DNA of 37,675 nucleotides from Anaerosinus sp. (GTDB lineage Bacteria > Bacillota > Negativicutes > JARBTT01), in NCBI GenBank assembly GCA_029240055.1, contig JARBTT010000007.1, positions 1 through 37,675 on the forward strand. The letters run 5' to 3'. Both the position numbers and the translations under genes were made by a program. Below are positions 1 through 9,246 of the stretch, piece by piece. A model generated the notes under the pieces. The model saw only the letters and a program-made list of their open reading frames with translations, did no database searches and was not told where the DNA came from. How positions within the stretch are numbered: the stretch's first letter is position 1; each line of letters starts with the position of its first letter.

Positions 1-455
1 TTTTGCAATTTTTGCTCTGTAACTTCGCCGATGACCGTTACATTAATCGCAATCCCATGCAAGCTTGAAACAGTATCGCCGCCAACAATATTAACACCAA
101 ACTGATGGGCAAGTTCCTTCATCCCACGATATAAATCAATGATGAACTCGGCCTCAATTTGTTTGGGCAACGCTATTGATACAACAACCTGCTTTGGTAT
201 CCCGCCCATTGCCGCGATATCACTTAAATTGACTGCCAGCGATTTATAGCCTAACTGAAAGGGTGATATAAAAGATAAATCGAAATGAACTCCCTCCATT
301 AGCATATCAGTGCTAATAAGCTGTAACATATCTTTCGTAGGCATGATGGCCGCCGCATCATCACCGATACCAACAACAACAGTACTAGCGTCAGCAATAC
401 AATCTTGCTTAATCAAATCAATCAAGCCAAATTCACCAAGCTCTTTCAATTCCAT
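1..455 (-). CDS. thiL: Thiamine-monophosphate kinase, truncated by the left window edge
   Basis: Own translation from ATG at 455: MELKELGEFGLIDLIKQDCIADASTVVVGIGDDAAAIMPTKDMLQLISTDMLMEGVHFDL...GYKSLAVNLSDIAAMGG; GDDAA and NLSDIAAMGG motifs are ThiL-like. Absent from the ORF track because it is truncated. Confidence 0.9.
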   Translation of the reverse strand, partial: MELKELGEFGLIDLIKQDCIADASTVVVGIGDDAAAIMPTKDMLQLISTDMLMEGVHFDLSFISPFQLGYKSLAVNLSDIAAMGGIPKQVVVSIALPKQIEAEFIIDLYRGMKELAHQFGVNIVGGDTVSSLHGIAINVTVIGEVTEQKLQ

Positions 456-742
456 TAAGTCACCCCACTTTCCTAGAAACTTCTTAATTTTATCTTAAAT
501 TAGATTTTACTACTAAGATTTTAACATAAAAATGTATTTACGTAATTATTGAAGGATAGATAGTCATAATTTTATTTTAATAATAATTATCCGTTAATAT
601 TCAATATAATTAGTATAAATTCGTTAGCACTCAATATTATGAGAAAAAAACCTTATAATAAGCTAAAATCGCCGTATTTGCGGAAATTTATACATTTCAC
701 TTTCTATCGTATATTGCTATAATATATACATGGTCAAAGTCA

Positions 743-769
743 GTAAGGCGTAAAGCCCCTTACCTGAAA
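743..769 (+). promoter_or_regulatory. Leader hairpin upstream of reverse rubrerythrin
   Basis: Imperfect dyad TCAG-TAAGG / CCTTA-C-CTGA between a TATAAT-like box (~717-722) and the gene; no T-run follows. Confidence 0.35.
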
Positions 770-830
770 TTGATTTAAAATTTATGAAGTGTATTTATAA
801 AAATTTAAAAATATTTTGGAGGTTAATTTT

Positions 831-1376
831 ATGTCAAAATTTATTTGCAGTGTTTGTGGTTATGTTCATGAAGGTACAGAAGCGCCTGAGGTTTGTCCAA
901 TTTGTAAAGCTCCAGCATCAAAATTTAACGAACAAACTGGTGAAGTTGTTTACGCAGATGAGCATCGCGTAGGTATCGTAGACGGTTTAGATCCAAAAAT
1001 CATCGAAGGTTTACGTCAAAATTTCACTGGTGAATGTACTGAAGTTGGAATGTACATAGCAATGGCCCGCGTGGCTGATAGAGAAGGTTATCCTGAAGTC
1101 GCTGAAGCTTTTAAACGTTATGCATTTGAAGAAGCTGATCATGCTTCTAGATTTGCTGAAATGCTTGGTGAAGTTCTTACTTCCAGTACAAAGAAAAACC
1201 TTGAATTACGTGCTGCTGCTGAACATGGTGCATGTGCAGGTAAAAAAGAATTGGCAACTCTTGCAAAACAACAAAACTTAGATGCAATCCATGACACCGT
1301 TCATGAGATGGCAAAAGATGAAGCGCGCCATGGTTGTGGGTTTAGCGGTCTATTAAAACGTTATTTTGCTGAATAA
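831..1376 (+). CDS. Reverse rubrerythrin (N-terminal rubredoxin domain, C-terminal ferritin-like diiron domain)
   Basis: [32 protein letters not shown] then ferritin-like region with EEADHA and DEARH; RBS TTTTGGAGG before ATG 831 favours 831 over the track start 816. Confidence 0.92.
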   Translation: MSKFICSVCGYVHEGTEAPEVCPICKAPASKFNEQTGEVVYADEHRVGIVDGLDPKIIEGLRQNFTGECTEVGMYIAMARVADREGYPEVAEAFKRYAFEEADHASRFAEMLGEVLTSSTKKNLELRAAAEHGACAGKKELATLAKQQNLDAIHDTVHEMAKDEARHGCGFSGLLKRYFAE

Positions 1377-1396
1377 GCTAATTCAGTTACTTAAAT

Positions 1397-1428
1397 AAAA
1401 ACAGAGGTTAAACGCCTCTGTTTTTTTG
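1397..1428 (+). terminator. Intrinsic terminator after reverse rubrerythrin
   Basis: AACAGAGG...CCTCTGTTTTTTT hairpin plus T-run. Confidence 0.85.
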
Positions 1429-1442
1429 TTATCCATTAATAA

Positions 1443-1475
1443 AAATCGGGTTACTCACTTGAGCAACCCGATTTT
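1443..1475 (-). terminator. Intrinsic terminator after uspA
   Basis: AAATCGGGTT...AACCCGATTTT dyad just downstream of the usp stop on the minus strand. Confidence 0.75.
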
Positions 1476-1491
1476 CTTCTCTAAATACCCC

Positions 1492-1875
1492 TTACTTTAC
1501 AACCAAAACTGGACATTTTGCTTCTTCCGTTACTTTTTGACTCACACTACCAATCAAGGCACCTTTTAAAATACCAAGACCACGGCTACCCATAACAATC
1601 ATATCACTATGACATTCTTCGGCTACTTTTAAAATAGCACGAGGAATATTACCTTTTTCAACGTGTCTTTCTGCTTCGATATTCTGCGGAATCTTATCCC
1701 AAATTCTATCGAAAACGATATCACTAGGAATATCTTTATTAATACTACTAGCAACATAAATAAAATCTAATTTTGCGTTGCTCTTTTCTGCTAAAAAAAT
1801 GGCATGATCTACCGCTTTACAACCATTAACAGAACCATCAACCGGTACTAAAATTCTATTAATCTTCCCCATCAT
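1492..1875 (-). CDS. Universal stress protein, UspA family
   Basis: RILVPVDGSVNGCKAVDHA N-terminus and GSRGLGILKGALIGSVSQKVTEEAKCPVLVVK ATP-binding C-terminus. Confidence 0.93.
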   Translation of the reverse strand: MMGKINRILVPVDGSVNGCKAVDHAIFLAEKSNAKLDFIYVASSINKDIPSDIVFDRIWDKIPQNIEAERHVEKGNIPRAILKVAEECHSDMIVMGSRGLGILKGALIGSVSQKVTEEAKCPVLVVK

Positions 1876-2055
1876 TACCCCTCCTAATCGATTGTATCGT
1901 TAATAGTTTACTTTATAAAAAGAATTCGTCATTATTTTCTACATTCCTTTAAAATATGGGAAAAATTAAGTTTTATCCCATATTTATTTTCATAAACTAA
2001 AAATATAAAAGGAGCATTGAACGTGTAAAACTTACCTAATGTATTTTTCACATTC

Positions 2056-3363
2056 TTAATCACATAAATCGACTGGTTTATTTAAGTATTCACCAACGAT
2101 TTTCATCGCGCAATAGTCTCCACACATCGAACAGGCTTCCGTTCCTTCCGCATTCCTTGCGCCACGTTTTGCTTTCGCCTTCGCGGGATCAATTGCTAAC
2201 TCTATTTGTTTCTGCCAATCAAGTGCTTTTCTCGCTTTTGCCATTTTTAAGTCCCATTCTTTTGCGCCTGGTACCCCTTTGACAATATCAGCGGCATGGG
2301 CAGCAATACGAGATGCGATCACACCTTCATGAACATCTTCTAACGTTGGCAATGCCAAATGTTCTGCTGGTGTAACATAGCAAAGGAAATCAGCACCATT
2401 TGCTGCAGCAAGCGTTCCACCAATTGCGGAAGTAATATGGTCATACCCTGGAGCCACATCGGTTACCAATGGTCCAAGCACATAAAATGGAGCATTTCTA
2501 CAAAGTTGTTTTTGTAATTTCATATTGGCCGCAATTTGGTCAAATGGTACATGACCTGGACCCTCTACCAATACTTGTACACCTTTTGCCCAGGCACGAT
2601 CAACAAGCTCACCTAAAATCAGCAACTCTTGTACTTGGGCACGGTCTGTTGCATCGGCCAAACAACCTGGACGTAGACCATCACCCAAGCTAATAGCTAC
2701 ATCATATTGCCCGCAAATATCTAAGATATCATCGTATCTTTCATAGAGCGGATTCTCTTTTCGGTTATGTAGCATCCAACCTGTGATGAAAGATCCACCA
2801 CGACTTACAACATCCATCACCCTGCCTTGACTACGCATACGGTTAATCACTTCACGCGTTACACCACAGTGGATTGTCATGAAATCTGCACCATCTTTGG
2901 CCTGTGTGGCAATCGCATGTAATAAATCATCACCGGTCATATCGACAACAGCACCATAGGTTTTAATCGCATTGACAGTTGCTTGGTAAATTGGCACTGT
3001 ACCAACCATAACTGTAGATTTTTCAATGATTGATTTTCTAGAAAGATCTATATTATCACCAGTACTCAGATCCATCACAGCATCTGCCCCTGCTTGGATT
3101 GCCGCTTCTAGTTTTAGTAGTTCTGGTTCAATATCTGGATATGCACTGGAGGTGCCAATATTTGCATTTACCTTTGTCGAGAGACCTTTTCCTACACCAC
3201 GAGGTATCAGCGAAGTATGATTTACATTGGCACAAATTGTTATTGTACCCTCAGCTATGCGTTCTCTGATCACGTTTACATCCATATTTTCTTGCTTGGC
3301 AACGATGTCCATTGCTTCTGTAATTTTACCTTGACGTGCTGCTTGCATTTGCGTAATTACCAT
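2056..3363 (-). CDS. thiC: Phosphomethylpyrimidine synthase ThiC
   Basis: 435 aa; [12 protein letters not shown]-terminal radical-SAM-like [11 protein letters not shown] motif; TPP riboswitch upstream. Confidence 0.97.
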   Translation of the reverse strand: MVITQMQAARQGKITEAMDIVAKQENMDVNVIRERIAEGTITICANVNHTSLIPRGVGKGLSTKVNANIGTSSAYPDIEPELLKLEAAIQAGADAVMDLSTGDNIDLSRKSIIEKSTVMVGTVPIYQATVNAIKTYGAVVDMTGDDLLHAIATQAKDGADFMTIHCGVTREVINRMRSQGRVMDVVSRGGSFITGWMLHNRKENPLYERYDDILDICGQYDVAISLGDGLRPGCLADATDRAQVQELLILGELVDRAWAKGVQVLVEGPGHVPFDQIAANMKLQKQLCRNAPFYVLGPLVTDVAPGYDHITSAIGGTLAAANGADFLCYVTPAEHLALPTLEDVHEGVIASRIAAHAADIVKGVPGAKEWDLKMAKARKALDWQKQIELAIDPAKAKAKRGARNAEGTEACSMCGDYCAMKIVGEYLNKPVDLCD

Positions 3364-3393
3364 TTTTTCTCCCCCAATAAATTAAATTTTTCA

Positions 3394-3434
3394 ATAATAA
3401 AAGCCACTTAGCGCATAGCAGCTAAATGGCTTTT
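3394..3434 (-). terminator. Attenuator terminator between TPP aptamer and thiC
   Basis: Minus strand AAAAGCCATTTAGCTGCTATGCGCTAAGTGGCTTTTATTATT: strong hairpin with T-rich tail between aptamer and start codon. Confidence 0.75.
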
Positions 3435-3439
3435 CCCTT

Positions 3440-3538
3440 GTAAAAGCAATTTTGCCACTTCCCTACGCTGGTTTTAACCAAACAGGTTCCAAGGGTCGGT
3501 ATAAAACCTCTCAGCACAATTGCCCCCCTAGTGGAAAA
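3440..3538 (-). promoter_or_regulatory. TPP riboswitch (THI element)
   Basis: Minus strand contains AGGGGGGC..GTGCTGAGAGG..ACCCTTGGAACCTG..GCGTAGGGAAGTGGC, the conserved THI-box core. Confidence 0.95.
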
Positions 3539-3589
3539 AACATATTATATTTCTTTTCTATTCTACCAAACTTCTATTGGTCTGTATAC

Positions 3590-4177
3590 TTAATTTTTGA
3601 TAATATCATTAAAACGTTTTAAAGGTTCACTGGTATCCATATGACCTGCAATCGTATCAACCTTTTTACCCTCAATTAAAATTTGCACTGCTTTCACTTC
3701 GGGAAATTCGGTTAACGTATCTACAATGGAACCTACTAGCATAATTTCACCAGTGGAACCACCATTAAATTTTTTGACTAAATCATTAGAAAAATCAACA
3801 TAGGCAATATTTTTTTCTACCCTTACACTTCGCAGTCTTGTCCCTTTTGGAATAATAGACACTGCGCCTTTTTCGTGTGTACCAGCAATCAGCTTTTTCA
3901 TGACTGTTGTATATTTATCCTCACCAGGCACTTCTTTTACTTTCACTTCTGATACAAGTTTTGTTCCATCTTCATTTGCATAGTACACTTTCAAGGTATC
4001 ACTTTTTTCTACTACTGCCGTTTTATTATCATTTGCTTTTTTTTCTTTCTCCGTCACAACTTTATTGTCAGAATTTATCTTTTCATCGTTTTGATTATTT
4101 TCCTTGCTGCAACCAACAGTTAAAATTAATATAAAAACGGTTAAAATCACAATAAGATATTTTGAACTTTTCAACAT
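3590..4177 (-). CDS. GerMN-domain lipoprotein
   Basis: MLKSSKYLIVILTVFILILTVGCSKENN lipobox; GerMN-like KLIAGTHEKGAVSIIPKGTRLRSVRVEKNIAYVDFSNDLVKKFNGGSTGE. Start placed at ATG 4177; the track start overlaps the upstream gene. Confidence 0.88.
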   Translation of the reverse strand: MLKSSKYLIVILTVFILILTVGCSKENNQNDEKINSDNKVVTEKEKKANDNKTAVVEKSDTLKVYYANEDGTKLVSEVKVKEVPGEDKYTTVMKKLIAGTHEKGAVSIIPKGTRLRSVRVEKNIAYVDFSNDLVKKFNGGSTGEIMLVGSIVDTLTEFPEVKAVQILIEGKKVDTIAGHMDTSEPLKRFNDIIKN

Positions 4178-4193
4178 GATGTTTATCACCTTT

Positions 4194-5246
4194 CTACTTT
4201 GACGCTTGACTAAAAAAATCACTTAATCCTTTACAGATACCTTCTGCTAATTTTAGTTGAAAAGCAGAAGAATTTAGAAGACTTTCTTCTCTAGGATTAG
4301 AGATAAAAGCCAATTCAACTAAAGCAGCTGGCATGCTAGATCGCTTCACTACATAAAAATTAGCTTCTTGCGCTCCTCGATCAGATAATCCGCCAAAATC
4401 CACTAGCCCATTTTGTAACGACTGGGCTAGCAGCCCATCATACGACGACTTTTCATAATAATATGTTGCCGTGCCATGCGCTGATTGACTCGTAAAAGAA
4501 TTCGCATGGATACTCAAAAAAACATTCGCTGGATAATTTTTACCGACATTGACCCGAGCTTGTAGTTCTTCGCTGTCACTGGCATTCGGACCATAAACAT
4601 CACGATCATCATCTCGCGTCATGATAACGTTGGCACCAGAGTTTCTTAAAATTTCTTGTACTTTTAGTGATACTGCCAAGGTTACATCTTTCTCACAGAT
4701 ACGACTCGGTCCAATTGCCCCCGGATCACTACCGCCATGGCCTGGATCAATGATAATGGTCTTACCATTCAGACCCGCGGTAAAGGAATAAATAGGACCA
4801 TCAACAATCTCAATCACCAGTCGGAATGGCTTTTTCGCTTTGCTATCCTTTGGCAAAGTATAAATCTTATAGTTTGCTGCACTAACCTCCTGTGGCAAAT
4901 GAATGGTTACACGCGTTGTTGATTGATCAACTTGATTAAATTCTATACTTTTCGCCAATTTCCCATCTAAGGTCACTGGCTGCTTTATTTTACCTACGCG
5001 AGTTTGATTCAAATCAATCAGCAAGTCAGAAGGATTCAACGAATCAATATTAGTTGTAAAATCATTAGTTGCATTGTTTAGTCCGATTTCTAAACGTAAT
5101 ACTTTTGGCTGTGTATCAGTTTTATCGACCATAGAATAGCTAAAACTATTCACTTTATACTTTATTTGATTACTTGGTGCTGCAAAAACTGCTTGTGTCA
5201 ACAGTACCAGCAAGCTTAAACAAATTAAAATAATTTTTCTCTTCAA
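4194..5246 (-). CDS. N-acetylmuramoyl-L-alanine amidase (AMIN-like N-terminal region plus Amidase_3)
   Basis: IIIDPGHGGSDPGAIG, SIHANSF, VELAFISNPREE catalytic motifs; signal peptide; TTG start at 5246. Confidence 0.93.
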   Translation of the reverse strand: MKRKIILICLSLLVLLTQAVFAAPSNQIKYKVNSFSYSMVDKTDTQPKVLRLEIGLNNATNDFTTNIDSLNPSDLLIDLNQTRVGKIKQPVTLDGKLAKSIEFNQVDQSTTRVTIHLPQEVSAANYKIYTLPKDSKAKKPFRLVIEIVDGPIYSFTAGLNGKTIIIDPGHGGSDPGAIGPSRICEKDVTLAVSLKVQEILRNSGANVIMTRDDDRDVYGPNASDSEELQARVNVGKNYPANVFLSIHANSFTSQSAHGTATYYYEKSSYDGLLAQSLQNGLVDFGGLSDRGAQEANFYVVKRSSMPAALVELAFISNPREESLLNSSAFQLKLAEGICKGLSDFFSQASK

Positions 5247-5278
5247 AACGCACGCCCCTATTTTATAAAAGTTCTAGC

Positions 5279-7222
5279 TTACTCCTCACGCACTAATAAT
5301 TTTTGAAATTTATTGATTTGTTCATTTAAATTCATAATTACACTCGTACTAAATGTAAAATATTTATGCATCAACTTACAAATTTCACTGTTTTTCAAAG
5401 AAATAATAGTTACATCTCCTATTACCGCCTCAGCGTGGATAGAACTTTCTCGATTATCAAAAATACTTTCAAAACTTATGATCTGACCAGCTTGCAAAAC
5501 TTCAATTATGCTTGAGCAACCATTACTGGCTTTACGACTAATTTCTACATTACCACTAAAAACGATTAATAATTTTTCTTGTTCCATTCCTTCACCAATG
5601 ATACTATCGCCTTCAACGTAGTATTCACTAGTCGCACTATTCGCCAATTCTGCAATGACGTTTTGAGACAACTTAGAAAATACATCAATGGTTTCAAAAA
5701 AATGCATACGTTCCTGTTGCTCGGTATTATAATCAACATCCGCTGCGAGCACTTGCTCAATACTTGGCATCTTAACTTCATAGACTGCAATCGTAGGTTT
5801 CTGAACAATCTGACGCAATACTGCTAAATAACCTTGCTGTAATAACGCAATTTGTTTTTCTGTGAAACTTGTTTTATTGTAAACAAACTCCATTTCTAAT
5901 CCATTAGCTGTCATCCTAAAATAAATTCCCAGATCATTATTACAATAATCAAAGGAATTCACTGCGACTGGTTTTACCCCAAAGGTCGTCTCTACATCCG
6001 TATACCGCTGACCAATTCCAAAACTATGAAAATTCAAGAAATGATGAAATAAAGGTTTTTCCATCTTGCTAAGTTCTTGTAATTCATTCAACGAGCAGAA
6101 ACTATATGGTTGTGACACCATAAGTTGCAACTGTTGCTTCTTAATCAACTCTTCTACTGACATATTAATCGGACAAGTAATACGTATCAACATAACATTG
6201 ACGATACTTGCAACATCTTCGATATTTTCCATACGCGCACTCCGATTAGATAATACGACCCCAAATACGACATCATTGGTTCTATTATACCTTTGTAGCA
6301 TAATGCCCCAAGCTGTTTGTAGCAAAGCTACCATAGTTGCATTATTTCGTGCAACCTGCTTGATCGATTCATTTAGCTTACGATCAACATTCATTATACT
6401 AACAGCTTGACTATATGGCAAATCAGAATGTTTGTATCCAGGTAATTTGATGTTAATTGGTAATTTTGTCAATAACTTTTCCCAATATTGGATTGCCGGC
6501 CTTTTATCTTGCTCACCGCGTTTTTCTAGATATTGACTAAAAGAAAAATCTTTGGCATTCAACATTTTTGCTTTTAACGAATTCGTTTCTTGGTTTTTAA
6601 ACATATTTGCAAAAATTAACCCAAAATCCCATCCATCAGCGATCATCTGTGGCTGGGCAATCAAAACAGCATATTCTTTGGTTCTAGTATGAAAAATACC
6701 AATTCGAATTAGACGATCACCTTCCAAATCAAAGCCACGCCGTCTATCTGCTATCATAATATTTTCAAGAGTCTCATTCACTTTATCAACCGCTAAGTTG
6801 GATAAATCATGAAAGCGGATTTCTGCACTGCGTGCTTTTAAAACCACTTGTACTGGTTTTTCAATAGCTCGATAGCAGATTGCAGTACGTAAAATAGGAT
6901 ACTCGCCTATTAGACGATCTATATGATCTATCAATTCTTGTGGTTCAATAAACCCACCAACTTTAAACAACGCTTGGATATAAAAATCCGCTGAAACGAT
7001 CTTATCGTTGGAAAATAGCCACCCCTGGCTTTCTGTTAACGGTAGGATGTCTTCAATATTATTGCTATAACGAAATAAAATTTTATTCAACTCTTGTTCA
7101 GCCAAATATTGCACTGTAAACGTTTCAGTTTTTCTTACAGGCTGTGGTCTGACCATTTGTGAAGCAGAATATATCATAGCATTATTATTAAAAACGCCTT
7201 TACTGCCATCTTGCAATCCCAT
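5279..7222 (-). CDS. Condensation-superfamily (NRPS C-domain-like) protein fused to a C-terminal cNMP-binding domain
   Basis: C-domain hallmarks ILPLTESQGWLF, GEYPILRTAI, NATMVALLQTAWGIMLQRYNRTNDVVFGVVLSNR, IVNVMLIRI; C3 HHxxxDG replaced by PQMIADG. C-terminus FSKLSQNVIAELANSATSEYYVEGDSIIGEGMEQEKLLIVFSGNVEI reads as a cyclic-nucleotide-binding fold. RBS GGAGGAATAAGAGC-ATG. Confidence 0.8.
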   Translation of the reverse strand: MGLQDGSKGVFNNNAMIYSASQMVRPQPVRKTETFTVQYLAEQELNKILFRYSNNIEDILPLTESQGWLFSNDKIVSADFYIQALFKVGGFIEPQELIDHIDRLIGEYPILRTAICYRAIEKPVQVVLKARSAEIRFHDLSNLAVDKVNETLENIMIADRRRGFDLEGDRLIRIGIFHTRTKEYAVLIAQPQMIADGWDFGLIFANMFKNQETNSLKAKMLNAKDFSFSQYLEKRGEQDKRPAIQYWEKLLTKLPINIKLPGYKHSDLPYSQAVSIMNVDRKLNESIKQVARNNATMVALLQTAWGIMLQRYNRTNDVVFGVVLSNRSARMENIEDVASIVNVMLIRITCPINMSVEELIKKQQLQLMVSQPYSFCSLNELQELSKMEKPLFHHFLNFHSFGIGQRYTDVETTFGVKPVAVNSFDYCNNDLGIYFRMTANGLEMEFVYNKTSFTEKQIALLQQGYLAVLRQIVQKPTIAVYEVKMPSIEQVLAADVDYNTEQQERMHFFETIDVFSKLSQNVIAELANSATSEYYVEGDSIIGEGMEQEKLLIVFSGNVEISRKASNGCSSIIEVLQAGQIISFESIFDNRESSIHAEAVIGDVTIISLKNSEICKLMHKYFTFSTSVIMNLNEQINKFQKLLVREE

Positions 7223-7330
7223 GCTCTTATTCCTCCGATATCTAAACTGCCAAAATTAACAAATATTTTTTTATGATACTTCATTTTACCACTAAATGCC
7301 GTTTGAACAAATAAAAAATTTTTCCTATAA

Positions 7331-7376
7331 ATAATAAATCTGTATGAATAGCAATGCATCCATACAGATTTATTAT
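7331..7376 (-). terminator. Terminator-like hairpin between the DUF3006 gene and the C-domain/cNMP gene
   Basis: Perfect 16-bp stem ATAATAAATCTGTATG / CATACAGATTTATTAT with 14-nt loop. Confidence 0.65.
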
Positions 7377-7381
7377 TTATA

Positions 7382-7597
7382 TTATTTGTTTTGTTCTACG
7401 GCCAATTGTTGCAATGCTTTTGCCTCTGCATTCGCTTTTTTTGTCTCTGCTTCATCGTAAAAAATTTCAATTTTAACATAATCGCCTTCACCAATCTGTG
7501 CAGGCAAATATTTCTTCGGAAATATCACTGGTATTTCATCTTCGCCGACTAGTAAAACCGCTTTTTTGTCTTCAAAACGATCAATAACAGCTTGCAT
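7382..7597 (-). CDS. DUF3006 domain protein
   Basis: 71 aa MQAVIDRFEDKKAVLLVGEDEIPVIFPKKYLP..GEGDYVKIEI, typical DUF3006 pattern next to a ComEC-like MBL gene. Confidence 0.8.
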   Translation of the reverse strand: MQAVIDRFEDKKAVLLVGEDEIPVIFPKKYLPAQIGEGDYVKIEIFYDEAETKKANAEAKALQQLAVEQNK

Positions 7598-8508
7598 TAT
7601 GTATTCTCCTTTCGAATCTTATAAGTATTACCGTCTGTTTCGATAGTAATCGAACCATCTTTATCGGTACGATAAATCTTCATTTTTAAATCATTATATT
7701 TATTCATCGTCACATCGTGCGGATGTTTATAATCATTATTTACACCACAAGAAATAAGCACGGCTTCTGAGGCTATCGCCTTTAAATATTCGCGATTTGA
7801 TGAAGTTTTACTCCCATGATGTGGGCTTTTAAGGATTGTGCTTTTTAATTGATTGCCATACTTAGCTAGAATGACTTTTTCTCTATCGGCCTCACAGTCA
7901 CCAGTAAATAGCATCGAAAATTTGTCATAAACTAATTTGCCCACAATGGAATTACTATTTAAATCACCGCCTGCTTTAATCTCATCTGCAGTTGGACTAA
8001 ATACTCTAAAACTAACTCCACTACCAAAATCGATATTTTCACAATCTAATAGTTGTTTATAAGGGATTTTTTTACTTGTAATCAATTTCATATACGTCCG
8101 ATATGTGGCATTACTAGTCGTTTGCCCATTATCATATACTTGCTTTACATCAAAGTCTTTTAAGACCGCATACGCACCGCCTAAATGATCCGCATGTGGA
8201 TGGGTGATAATCAGTTTATCAATTTGATGAACATTTTCTTTTTTCAATAACTCCACCAATTTATCACGCATATCTACATCGCCCGTATCAATTAAGATCA
8301 CTTGATGGGCTGTCTTGATTAAGATAGAGTCCCCCTGCCCAATATTTAGCATTTTAATTGTAACAGATTCATTGGTTTTCGCTTGTGTCGTAGTAGCCTT
8401 GCTACCATCTGCATTCTTCGACTTATCCGCTAGATTACCACAACCTAATGCAATTATTAGAGCTGCTGCCATCATAACAACAATAATGAAATTAAAAATT
8501 TTCTTCAT
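7597..8508 (-). CDS. ComEC-like metallo-beta-lactamase-fold hydrolase, predicted lipoprotein
   Basis: MLNIGQGDSILIKTAHQVILIDTG, THPHADHLGGAY, LFTGDCEAD, KSPHHGSKTSSN; lipobox IIALGC. RBS AAGGAG supports ATG 8508. Confidence 0.9.
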   Translation of the reverse strand: MKKIFNFIIVVMMAAALIIALGCGNLADKSKNADGSKATTTQAKTNESVTIKMLNIGQGDSILIKTAHQVILIDTGDVDMRDKLVELLKKENVHQIDKLIITHPHADHLGGAYAVLKDFDVKQVYDNGQTTSNATYRTYMKLITSKKIPYKQLLDCENIDFGSGVSFRVFSPTADEIKAGGDLNSNSIVGKLVYDKFSMLFTGDCEADREKVILAKYGNQLKSTILKSPHHGSKTSSNREYLKAIASEAVLISCGVNNDYKHPHDVTMNKYNDLKMKIYRTDKDGSITIETDGNTYKIRKENT

Positions 8509-8564
8509 GCCCTTCTCCTTATCTTTCAGCATTTATAGTAGAATTCAAAGCTTTTTTATGTACA

Positions 8565-8586
8565 AAAAAAGCGAGCATTGCTCGCC
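8565..8586 (-). terminator. Intrinsic terminator after the MazF-type toxin
   Basis: Minus strand GGCGAGCAATGCTCGCTTTTTTTG. Confidence 0.8.
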
Positions 8587-8591
8587 CATTT

Positions 8592-8942
8592 TTAAAATTG
8601 AACCAATCCAACACTAATTTGAATGGCATCATCAACCTTAATCATAAACTCATCAGGTAACTGTGTTACCTTCTCTTTTAGACGACGTTTATCAATAGTT
8701 CTAAGTTGCTCTAATAGAACTACAGAATTCTTTTCCAGCTGACACTCTTTCGAAGTGAGTTCAACATGTGTAGGCAATTTTCCTTTACTAATTTGCGAAG
8801 TAATTGCAGCTACAATTACCGTTGGACTATATTTATTACCGACATCATTTTGAACGACCAAAACTGGTCTCAGTCCCCCCTGTTCCGAACCAACAACAGG
8901 GCTTAGGTTAGCATAATAAATATCTCCTCTTTTCACCACCAT
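8592..8942 (-). CDS. ndoA: MazF/PemK-type endoribonuclease toxin (EndoA/NdoA-like)
   Basis: [50 protein letters not shown], near-textbook EndoA N-terminus. Confidence 0.95.
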   Translation of the reverse strand: MVVKRGDIYYANLSPVVGSEQGGLRPVLVVQNDVGNKYSPTVIVAAITSQISKGKLPTHVELTSKECQLEKNSVVLLEQLRTIDKRRLKEKVTQLPDEFMIKVDDAIQISVGLVQF

Positions 8943-8944
8943 GG

Positions 8945-9217
8945 CTATTCACGCTCCACCAGTAAGCTAGGCATTTCAACAACATCAACATCAACATACA
9001 GTCCTTCCTCTGCTAATGTTAAATTAATTGCCGCCATCTCCTGATATCCTTTTCTCATATTTTCTATGATTGCCTTACGCTTACGATCCTCAATATATAG
9101 TCGCATAGCATTACGCATAAATTGACTACGGCTCAACTTTTCCATGGCAACAATACCATCAATTTCTTGCAATAAGCTATCTGGAATACTAATCATAATG
9201 CGCTTCAATTCAGCCAC
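8945..9217 (-). CDS. ndoAI: Ribbon-helix-helix antitoxin (EndoAI-like)
   Basis: [50 protein letters not shown] start; 2-nt gap to toxin. Confidence 0.9.
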   Translation of the reverse strand: MAELKRIMISIPDSLLQEIDGIVAMEKLSRSQFMRNAMRLYIEDRKRKAIIENMRKGYQEMAAINLTLAEEGLYVDVDVVEMPSLLVERE

Positions 9218-9246
9218 AGCCTACACCCCCGCAGTTTCCACACGAT

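Noticed and set aside
784-972. 62-aa plus-strand ORF overlapping reverse rubrerythrin
   Set aside because: Out of frame with the well-supported gene; shadow ORF.
6066-6410. 114-aa plus-strand ORF inside the C-domain gene
   Set aside because: Fully antisense to a coding gene with clear domain motifs.
7174-7359. 61-aa minus-strand ORF overlapping the start of the C-domain/cNMP gene
   Set aside because: Covers the RBS of the real gene and ends out of frame; no family.
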